5,495 bases of DNA from Burkholderiales bacterium (GTDB lineage: Bacteria > Pseudomonadota > Gammaproteobacteria > Burkholderiales > Burkholderiaceae). This document shows positions 1 through 5,495 of this stretch, piece by piece (within the stretch, counting starts at the first letter, position 1; each line of letters begins with the position of its first letter). The position numbers and the translations under genes were made by a program. The notes below the pieces were generated by a model that had not been told where the DNA came from, did no database searches, and saw only the letters and a list, made by a program, of their open reading frames with translations. The DNA lies in contig CAHJWV010000363.1 of the NCBI GenBank assembly GCA_903643055.1, positions 1 to 5,495 on the forward strand. Direction: 5' to 3'.

Positions 1-1870
1 CACGAGCTACCCCGAGCTCGACCCGCGCATGTTCAGCTACAACAGCAAGCACGGCTGGTGCACGACCTGCGTCGGCACCGGCCTCGCGTTGACGCGTGAG
101 CAGCGCAAGGCGTACGACGATTCGGTGCGTGATGACGAAGACAAGGGCCGCGAGCAAAGCTTCCCGTCGGAGGAGCCCGAGGTCGACGGCGTGATCGACG
201 AGCCTTGCCCCGATTGCGCCGGCACGCGGCTGAACTTGATTTCGCGCGGCGTGAAATTCGAATCGCATTCGATCGCCTGGATCGCGCAATGGTCGGTGGC
301 CGATTGCCGCCAATGGGTCGATTCGCTGAAGCTCAAAGGCCGGGATGCCGAGATCGCCCGCGACGTGATCGTCGAGATCAAGAGCCGGCTCGAATTCCTC
401 GAAGAAGTGGGTCTGGGTTACCTCACGCTCGACCGCGCGGCGCCCACGCTCAGCGGCGGCGAGGCGCAGCGCATCCGCCTGGCAGCGCAGCTCGGCAGCA
501 ACCTGCAAGGGGTTTGTTATGTGCTCGACGAGCCGACGATCGGCCTGCACCCGCGCGACAACCAGGTGCTGCTCAACGCCTTGCACAAGCTCGGTGAGAA
601 GGGCAACACGCTGGTCGTCGTGGAGCACGATGAAGACACGATTCGCCGCGCCGATCACATCATTGACATCGGCCCGAGCGCTGGCAAGCGCGGCGGCCGG
701 CTGGTCGCGCAAGGCACGGTCAGCGAGGTCTCGTCCCAGCCCGAATCGGTGACTGGCCGCTTCCTCGCGCACCCCTTGGTGCACCCGCTGCAAGCCCGGC
801 GCGTGATCTCTGACGAGGTGCACACGAAGGACAGGGAAAAGAAAGGCCCGCTGACCATCCACAACGCCACGCTGCACAACCTGCAGCAGGTGACGGTCGA
901 CATCCCTTTGCGCCGGCTGGTCGCCGTCACTGGCGTCAGTGGGTCGGGCAAGAGCACGCTGGCGCGTGACGTGCTGCTGGACAACCTGAAGTTCATCAAC
1001 AGCAAGGGCGGCAAGCCCCACTGGCAAGGCTGCGACAACATCGAAGGCTGGGGCTTCATCGACCGCGTGCTTGAAGTCGATCAAACGCCGATCGGCAAAA
1101 CACCGCGCTCCTGCCCGGCCACCTACATCGGCTTTTGGGACGTGATCCGCAAGCTCTTTGCCGAGACGCTTGAATCACGCGCGCGCGGCTACGCGCCGAA
1201 CCGCTTCAGCTTCAACACCGGCGAAGGCCGCTGCCCGGCTTGCGAAGGGCAGGGCATGCGCACGATCGAGATGAGCTTTCTGCCCGACGTGAAAGTGCCG
1301 TGCGACGTGTGCCACGGCCAGCGCTTCAACGCCGAGACACTCGCGGTCACCTGGCGAGGCAAGAGCATCGGCGATGTGCTGCAGATGGAGATCGACGAGG
1401 CCGTCGAATTCTTCGCGTCGATGCCCCACATCGCGCACCCGCTGCAGCTGATGAAAGACGTGGGCCTCGGCTATCTGACGCTCGGCCAGCCGTCACCAAC
1501 CTTGAGCGGCGGCGAAGCCCAACGCATCAAGCTCGTCACCGAGCTGACCAAGGTGCGCGACGACGTCGGCCGCCGCGGCAACAAGGCGCCGCACACGCTC
1601 TACGTGCTGGACGAGCCCACGGTCGGCCTGCACATGGCCGATGTCGAGAAGCTGATCCGCGTGCTGCACCGCCTGGTGGATGGCGGCCACAGCGTGGTCG
1701 TGATCGAGCACGACCTGGATGTGATCGCCGAAGCCGATTGGGTCATCGACATGGGGCCGGAAGGCGGGGCGGCTGGGGGCACGGTCGTCGCGGCCACGGA
1801 TCCGGTGGCGTTGGCAAAGCTCAAGGCCAGTCACACGGGGGCGGCGTTGAAGGCGGTGTTGGCCCGGTAA
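1..1870 (+). CDS. uvrA: UvrA-family excinuclease ABC subunit A, 5'-truncated by window edge
   Basis: The reading frame is open from base 2 to the TAA at 1868-1870, so the gene starts outside the window. UvrA is the cytoplasmic ATPase that scans DNA for bulky lesions and loads UvrB in nucleotide excision repair. Counting from the Met at 29, the visible part holds: zinc-site Cys pairs C11/C14 and C60/C63; the first ABC signature LSGGEAQR (141-148), Walker B YVLDEP (164-169) and H-loop H200; the second Walker A GVSGSGKST (302-310); a second zinc site C402/C405 and C425/C428; the second signature (492-499), Walker B (525-530) and H561. The first Walker A must lie upstream. All visible ATPase and zinc residues look intact. 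The stretch between the first two Cys pairs is only about 45 residues, against roughly 135 in E. coli UvrA. That, and motifs such as KLVTELTK and GLHMADVEKL, recall the very long (about 1900-residue) UvrA variants of Burkholderiales; this is inference, because the N-terminal part is not visible. Confidence 0.95.
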   Translation, partial: TSYPELDPRMFSYNSKHGWCTTCVGTGLALTREQRKAYDDSVRDDEDKGREQSFPSEEPEVDGVIDEPCPDCAGTRLNLISRGVKFESHSIAWIAQWSVADCRQWVDSLKLKGRDAEIARDVIVEIKSRLEFLEEVGLGYLTLDRAAPTLSGGEAQRIRLAAQLGSNLQGVCYVLDEPTIGLHPRDNQVLLNALHKLGEKGNTLVVVEHDEDTIRRADHIIDIGPSAGKRGGRLVAQGTVSEVSSQPESVTGRFLAHPLVHPLQARRVISDEVHTKDREKKGPLTIHNATLHNLQQVTVDIPLRRLVAVTGVSGSGKSTLARDVLLDNLKFINSKGGKPHWQGCDNIEGWGFIDRVLEVDQTPIGKTPRSCPATYIGFWDVIRKLFAETLESRARGYAPNRFSFNTGEGRCPACEGQGMRTIEMSFLPDVKVPCDVCHGQRFNAETLAVTWRGKSIGDVLQMEIDEAVEFFASMPHIAHPLQLMKDVGLGYLTLGQPSPTLSGGEAQRIKLVTELTKVRDDVGRRGNKAPHTLYVLDEPTVGLHMADVEKLIRVLHRLVDGGHSVVVIEHDLDVIAEADWVIDMGPEGGAAGGTVVAATDPVALAKLKASHTGAALKAVLAR

Positions 1871-1891
1871 GCTGAGCCAACTATTGATTTT

Positions 1892-1926
1892 TATCTGACT
1901 TCAGATAGATTATCTAAAGTCAGATA
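1892..1926. promoter_or_regulatory. Tandem palindromic operator candidate upstream of the ATPase gene
   Basis: Two 16-bp palindromes sit side by side, 3 bp apart (19-bp period, just under two helical turns). The first (1892-1907) reads TATCTGA-CT-TCAGATA and is perfect. The second (1911-1926) reads TATCTAA-AG-TCAGATA with one mismatched pair. The whole block is itself an inverted repeat: 16-bp arms at 1891-1906 and 1912-1927 with a single mismatch. It lies in a 60-base AT-rich strip within GC-rich DNA, 15 bases before the ATPase start. Paired dyads next to a start codon are typical of binding by two dimers of a helix-turn-helix repressor. The binder is unknown; the winged helix of the downstream ATPase is one candidate. 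No T-run follows the stem on either strand, so it is not a typical terminator. Confidence 0.7.
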
Positions 1927-1928
1927 AT
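1900..1928 (+). promoter_or_regulatory. Candidate sigma70-type promoter inside the palindromes
   Basis: A -10-like hexamer GATAAT (1923-1928, 5/6 to TATAAT) follows a weak -35-like TTCAGA (1900-1905, 4/6 to TTGACA) after a 17-base spacer. Both hexamers overlap the palindromes, so a bound repressor would block the promoter. Transcription would start near 1935, giving a leader of about 7 bases before the ATG at 1942. That fits the absence of a Shine-Dalgarno sequence there. An alternative pair is TTGATT (1884-1889) with GATTAT (1908-1913), spacer 18. This is pattern matching by eye in AT-rich DNA, where chance hits are common. Confidence 0.35.
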
Positions 1929-1941
1929 AAAAGATAAAACC

Positions 1942-3129
1942 ATGATCGCCTACCACCGCACTGCTCAAGCCGATGAGCTCGTGGTCGCCTTGCAAGGCCG
2001 GGCCTTGTTCGGTGATGCGCACAACGGTCTGTTTTTGGCGGCGCCGCGCCGCACCGGCAAGACCACCTTCTTGCGCGGCGACTTGAGCCCCGCGCTCGAA
2101 CGGGCCGGCGCCGTGGTGGTGTATGTCTATCTGTGGGCTGACGCTGCCCGCGACCCTGGGGTGTTGATCGCAGATGCCATTGGCCATGCCCTGCAGCCGC
2201 ACCTGGGGTTGTTGGCCAAGAGTGCCAAGAAGGCGGGGCTCGACAAGCTGGGCCTGGGCAACTGGTTGCAGATGGACATCGGCAAGATTGGCAAGGTCGA
2301 TGGCCTCACGCTGGTAGACGCTTTGCGTGCCTTGCAGGTGGCCGCCGCCAAGCCCGTGGCGCTGATCATTGACGAAGCACAGCACGCGCTCATCAGCGAA
2401 GCGGGCGAAAACGCCATGTCGGCACTCAAATCGGCACGCGACCAGCTCAACCAGCCAGGCGAAGTGAACCTGATGCTGGTGATGTCGGGCTCTGACCGCG
2501 ACAAGCTGTTGCGCTTGGTCAATACCAGCGGTGCGCCGTTCTACGGTTCGCAGATACAGCGCATGCCGCCGCTGGGCGCCGATTTCATCGCCTATGTCGT
2601 GAGCTTGATCGAGGCCCAGCGGCCCGACCTGCGGCCCGTGAATGGCAAAGCCTTGCATCAGGCTTTTGAAGGCTTCGGCAACCGCCCGCAGTTTTTCATG
2701 GAGGCCTTGGGCCAGGTCTTGAGCCCTGTGTCCGGCATCACCGGGCCTTTCGAGCCTGTGCTGCTGGAGGCCGCGCTGCAGCGCCAGCGTGACGACGAGT
2801 CGCAGATGGACTCTGACTACGCAGGCCTCAAACCCACCGAGCAGGCCGTGTTGTGGCGCATGCTGGCGCAGGGATCCAAGTTCCGCCCATATGACGCCGA
2901 AGCGCTGAAGTTCTACCGAGAGAAAACAGGCCATCCGGTGAGCGTGCCGCAGGCGCAGAAAGCGCTGGAAGCGCTGCGCCAGCGCACGCCGGCCTTGGTG
3001 TGGAAGTCGGCACGCAGCGAGTACTCGGTGGAAGACGCTGCGATGCATCGTTGGTACGAGGCAAGGTTGGAAACCGGCCACTGGCCGCCTCAGCCGCCGC
3101 AGGGTGTTTTGGTATTGGAAGACGATTAG
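1942..3129 (+). CDS. AAA+-type ATPase with probable C-terminal winged helix, function unknown
   Basis: This is a complete 395-residue protein, predicted cytoplasmic, with no signal peptide or membrane segment. The P-loop is APRRTGKTT (34-42); its first Gly is Ala, which some P-loop families tolerate. Walker B is ALIIDEAQ (140-147). A sensor-1-like strand LMLVMSGSD (177-185) follows. The order P-loop, IIDEAQ, then a strand ending in SGSD, with ATPase start close to the N-terminus, resembles the archaeal-ATPase/STAND-like AAA group (ATPase_2 type); this is inferred from motifs only. Residues about 295-375 (GLKPTEQAVLWRML to MHRWYEARL) look like a winged-helix domain, so DNA binding is possible. 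The tail is Pro-rich and ends in acidic residues. I chose the ATG at 1942 because the P-loop is near the N-terminus and the promoter/operator region lies immediately upstream; there is no clear ribosome site, so translation may be nearly leaderless. The gene stands alone, with no partner reading frame in an operon. No key residue is evidently missing. A defence, regulatory or toxin-like role is open. Confidence 0.85.
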   Translation: MIAYHRTAQADELVVALQGRALFGDAHNGLFLAAPRRTGKTTFLRGDLSPALERAGAVVVYVYLWADAARDPGVLIADAIGHALQPHLGLLAKSAKKAGLDKLGLGNWLQMDIGKIGKVDGLTLVDALRALQVAAAKPVALIIDEAQHALISEAGENAMSALKSARDQLNQPGEVNLMLVMSGSDRDKLLRLVNTSGAPFYGSQIQRMPPLGADFIAYVVSLIEAQRPDLRPVNGKALHQAFEGFGNRPQFFMEALGQVLSPVSGITGPFEPVLLEAALQRQRDDESQMDSDYAGLKPTEQAVLWRMLAQGSKFRPYDAEALKFYREKTGHPVSVPQAQKALEALRQRTPALVWKSARSEYSVEDAAMHRWYEARLETGHWPPQPPQGVLVLEDD

Positions 3130-3131
3130 GC

Positions 3132-3199
3132 TGAGCCCGCCGAAGCCCAACGTATCAAGCTCGTCACCGAGCTGACCAAGTTGCGCGACGATGGTCGGC
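3132..3199 (+). pseudogene. Detached uvrA fragment (second ABC-signature region)
   Basis: Bases 3141-3199 align with 1513-1570 of the upstream uvrA with three substitutions and one inserted base. Bases 3132-3140 continue the match (TGAGC, then a one-base loss) to about 1503. Read in the matching frame from 3140, the fragment gives AEAQRIKLVTELTKLRDD. It has no start codon and is out of frame with anything useful, so it is a relic. Beyond 3199 the similarity drops sharply; a weak, gapped resemblance of 3224-3250 to uvrA 1591-1616 may or may not be real. The remainder up to the hsdM start at 3340 contains no gene I can support and no convincing promoter or terminator. Confidence 0.8.
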
Positions 3200-3339
3200 A
3201 CAGGTTCACGTCTGAGTTCGCCTGCACACCGCTGCACGCTGCTCCTAGAGAAGCGGACGACGTGACGACCCACGTGCGATAGTCTTCCGACCTCCCTGCG
3301 CGCGTGGGGAGATCGTGCTGAACGAATGATTGATTGACG

Positions 3340-4495
3340 ATGCCACTGACCCTTCCCCAACTGGAACGCCACCTCTTCAAAGCCGCTGACATCTTGCGCG
3401 GCAAGATGGACGCCTCGGAGTTCAAGGAATACATCTTCGGCATGCTCTTTCTCAAGCGCTGCTCTGACATGTTTGATCAGCGGCGCGAGGAAGTGATCCG
3501 TCTCGAGAAGGAGGCTGGGAAGAGCGAGGCCGAAGCTGAGCAAGCTGCCGAAAACCCGCGTTGGTACAAAAAGGAAGGCTCCTTCTGGGTACCACCGCCC
3601 TCGCGCTACGAGAGCCTGGTCAATGACGCCCACCAGAACGTCGGCGACGCCTTGAACAAGGCGCTCACCGGCATTGAAACCGCTAACACCGGCCTGTACG
3701 ACGTGCTGGAGCACATCGACTTCACCCGCAAGGTGGGCCAGAGCAAGATCCCCGACATCAAACTGCGCCAGCTGATCACGCATTTCGGACTTCGAATTCC
3801 CCGACCTGCTCGGCGCCGCCTACGAATACCTGATTGGCGAGTTTGCCGACTCGGCCGGCAAGAAGGGCGGCGAGTTTTACACCCCACGCTCGGTGGTGCG
3901 CATGATGGTGCGGCTGATCAAGCCGCAGCTGTCTCACGACATCTACGACCCCTGCTGCGGCTCAGGCGGCATGCTGATCGCCGCCAAGGAATACATCGAC
4001 GAGCACGGTGAAGAAGGCCGCAAGGCCAACCTCTTCGGGCAGGAATTCAATGGCACGGTGTGGTCCATCGCGAAGATGAACATGCTGCTGCACGGCATCG
4101 ACACCGCCGACCTGCAGAACGAAGACACCCTGGCCGAGCCCCAGCACGTGTATGGCGGTGAGCTGATGCACTTTGACCGCGTGCTCACCAACCCGCCCGT
4201 CTCCCTCAGCTGGGGCAACACCGAGAAAAGCGCCGATGGCACGCCTGCCTGGGCACCCAAGTTTCCCGAGCGCTTTCGCTACGGCCAGGTGCCGCTCGGC
4301 GCCAAGAAGGCCGACCTGATGTTTCTGCAGCACATGCTGGCCGTCACCCGCGACGGCGGCATGGTGGCCACCGTGATGCCGCATGGCGTGCTGTTCCGCG
4401 GCGGCGAAGAAAAGACCATCCGCGCCGGCATCATCGACGCCGACCTGCTCGAAGCCGTGATCGGTGTCGCGTCCAACCTGTTCTTCCGCTTCTGA
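3340..4495 (+). pseudogene. hsdM: Type I restriction-modification methyltransferase HsdM, frameshifted and 3'-truncated
   Basis: HsdM is the adenine-N6 methyltransferase subunit of type I systems, working as M2S and, with HsdR, as the restriction complex. Residues 1-149 (to 3786) are the helical HsdM N-terminal domain ([20 protein letters not shown] onward). The frame then shifts at 3787: the family segment [19 protein letters not shown] resumes at 3788 in another frame, and the roughly eight residues expected between THF and DFEF are absent. Without correction the product ends at the TGA at 4009-4011. The second frame carries motif [10 protein letters not shown] (3947-3973) and motif IV, which reads NPPV (4190-4201) instead of the usual NPPF; this Phe stacks on the flipped adenine. 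The frame stops at 4493-4495 just after SNLFF, where about 110-130 residues should follow. Start: ATG at 3340 gives the usual family N-terminus; a TTG at 3334 is possible. No good Shine-Dalgarno is seen. A functional methylase is unlikely. Confidence 0.92.
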
Positions 4496-5007
4496 CGCCG
4501 AAAGATATGAAGTCTTTTGAATTGGCCGACACATCGGAGCACATCAGCCTCAAGGCGGCGCAGGCCGGGGCCCGCCTGATGCCACCCAACACGGTCTTTA
4601 TCGTCGTGCGGGGAATGATCCTCGCGCATTCGTTCCCCGTGGTGCTGGCAGCACGGGAGATGGCATTCAATCAAGACATCAAAGCCGTTTCACCTGGCCC
4701 GCACCTGATTGGTCGATTTTTGGCGTACTGGTTCGTGGCAAATTCGAATCGGCTTCTCAGGAAGGTGACCGAAGCCACGCATGGAACCCAAAAGCTCGAC
4801 ATGGAGAATCTTCTGGGAATGCCTTTCGGTCTGCCTCCACTGACAGAGCAAGAGGGGATCGTTGCCAGGCAATCGGCCATCGCTGATCAGTTGAAGCAGG
4901 AGGCACTGTCTCTTTCAGGGTTGCATGCGTTGAAATTCGGCCTCATGGACGACCTCCTCACCGGCCGCGTCCGCGTCACCCCACTGCTGGAAGATGCCGC
5001 CCCATGA
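4489..5007 (+). pseudogene. hsdS: Type I specificity subunit HsdS, C-terminal remnant
   Basis: HsdS normally carries two target-recognition domains (TRDs) joined by helical spacers, about 400 residues in all. Here only the last TRD and the C-terminal helix remain. The frame is recognisable from about 4492 as LTPKDMKSFEL, the typical entry of a TRD. It continues through VVRGMILAHSFPV and FNQDIKA, then HGTQKLD and the PPLTEQ motif leading into the C-terminal helix, and ends LKFGLMDDLLTGRVRV with stop TGA 5005-5007. The first TRD, the central conserved region and the native start are missing. The first ATG in frame is at 4507, 11 bases after the hsdM stop, with no proper ribosome site, though reinitiation could produce a 166-residue half-subunit. 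Base composition is lower than in hsdM (about 50-55% G+C in three hand-counted 60-base lines against 68% in one hsdM line), as is common for exchanged TRDs. The stop overlaps the next start (ATGA). Confidence 0.9.
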
Positions 5008-5495
5008 CCGACCGCCTCGCCTCGCTCACCGTGCCGCCCGCTGGTTATGCCGACTGGCTGGCCGAGCTGAAGACCCGCATCCACACGGCGCAGCAGCGCG
5101 CCACGCTGGCGGTGAACGGCGAGCTGGTGCGGCTGTACTGGCAGATCGGGCGCGACATTCTGCAGCGGCAAAGCCGCGAAGGCTGGGGCGCCAAGGTGAT
5201 CGACCGGCTGGCGCACGACCTGCGCAGCGCCTTCCCCGACATGAAAGGCTTTTCGCCGCGCAACCTCAAATACATGCGCGCGTTTGCACAAGCCTGGCCC
5301 GAGGCTGAATTTGTGCAGCAGGCTGCTGCACGATTGCCCTGGTTCCACCTGTGCACGCTGATCGACAAGCTCAAGGCCCGTGACGAGCGCGACTGGTATC
5401 TCGCGCAGGCGGTGGCGAACAACTGGTCGCGCAATGTGCTGGAAATGCAGATTGAAACGCAGCTGCATACGCGCTCGGGCCAGGCCATCACCAAC
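5004..5495 (+). CDS. YhcG/DUF1016-family PDDEXK nuclease, N-terminal part
   Basis: The frame begins at ATG 5004, overlapping the hsdS stop as ATGA, with GGAAG at 4989-4993 as a likely ribosome site. It stays open to the window edge (164 codons seen; the family is usually about 350-380). The visible part matches the DUF1016 N-terminal domain: YADWLAELKTRI (15-26), ELVRLYWQIGRDIL (40-53), GWGAKVIDRLAHDLRSAFPD (60-79), GFSPRNLKYMRAF (82-94), LPWFHL (111-116) and WSRNVLEMQIE (141-151). The catalytic PD-(D/E)XK domain would lie beyond the window and cannot be checked. Members often sit inside type I restriction operons between hsdS and hsdR, so this gene is probably part of the same operon, translationally coupled to hsdS. 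At 114-118 this protein has FHLCT where relatives I recall usually have a GHN-like sequence, so it may be a divergent subtype. The visible part shows no damage, unlike hsdM and hsdS. Confidence 0.88.
   Translation, partial: MTDRLASLTVPPAGYADWLAELKTRIHTAQQRATLAVNGELVRLYWQIGRDILQRQSREGWGAKVIDRLAHDLRSAFPDMKGFSPRNLKYMRAFAQAWPEAEFVQQAAARLPWFHLCTLIDKLKARDERDWYLAQAVANNWSRNVLEMQIETQLHTRSGQAITN

Noticed and set aside
1175..1834. Overlapping open frames on both strands inside uvrA
   Set aside because: They are Arg/Ala/His-rich shadows of a gene with complete, well-ordered UvrA motifs in the main frame.
1871..1890. Possible longer homology between the sequence after the uvrA stop and the scrap at 3130-3155
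   Set aside because: Beyond the eight-base GCTGAGCC match the alignment needs a multi-base gap and gives only scattered matches.
1888..1930. Intrinsic terminator for uvrA
   Set aside because: The stem is AT-rich and is followed by ATAATAAAAG, not a T-run, on the + strand; on the - strand it is followed by A residues. An operator fits better.
3260..3275. Inverted repeat ACGTG-ACGACC-CACGT upstream of hsdM
   Set aside because: Only five base pairs with a six-base loop and no companion copy; expected by chance.
3326..3337. Three-codon upstream reading frame (ATG ATT GAT TGA) just before hsdM
   Set aside because: Too short to support as a gene or leader peptide; no sign of conserved control.
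1891..3783. 630-codon open frame on the minus strand
   Set aside because: It lies in codon register opposite both the ATPase and hsdM genes. In GC-rich genes the codons whose complements are stops (TTA, CTA, TCA) are rare, so such antisense frames stay open by chance. Its His/Gln/Arg-rich translation shows no domain.
4507..5007. Stand-alone functional gene of 166 residues
   Set aside because: It is clearly the C-terminal part of HsdS, lacks a ribosome site, and family sequence continues upstream of its ATG (LTPKD at 4492-4506), so it is better called a remnant, although some expression is possible.

Overview
The window comes from a GC-rich bacterium. The codon choice and the style of its UvrA and HsdM proteins point to a betaproteobacterium, most likely Burkholderiales; this is inferred from recalled family resemblance, not from a search. 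All genes I accept lie on the + strand.

Layout. (1) Bases 1-1870 hold the 3' part of a uvrA-family gene (DNA excision repair ATPase), open at the left edge. (2) A short AT-rich intergenic stretch (about 1881-1941) carries two tandem 16-bp palindromes, a candidate operator, overlapping a plausible promoter. (3) Bases 1942-3129 encode an intact 395-residue AAA+-type ATPase with a probable C-terminal winged helix; it is a single-gene unit and its role is unknown. (4) Bases 3132-3199 are a detached scrap of uvrA: 58 bases near-identical to the second ABC-signature region of the gene upstream, followed by non-coding sequence. (5) Bases 3340-5007 are a broken type I restriction-modification locus. 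hsdM is frameshifted by what looks like a loss of about 23 bp near 3787, carries a changed catalytic motif IV (NPPV instead of NPPF), and is cut off near 4487, where it runs directly into the last target-recognition domain and C-terminus of an hsdS gene. (6) From 5004, overlapping the hsdS stop by ATGA, begins a YhcG/DUF1016-family nuclease gene that leaves the window at the right edge.

Taken together this is a defence/accessory region placed next to a housekeeping-type gene. The type I system as it stands should neither methylate nor recognise its normal site: M lacks its C-terminal part and its reading frame, and S lacks its first half. The ATPase unit is intact and has its own control region. 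The uvrA scrap on its far side indicates that the junction between uvrA and the hsd locus was rearranged, probably when the ATPase unit or a related element entered.

The strongest candidate for something undescribed is the ATPase with its double-palindrome control region. I cannot assign it to a named defence system from the sequence alone. No RNA genes, CRISPR arrays, transposases or clear intrinsic terminators were seen.
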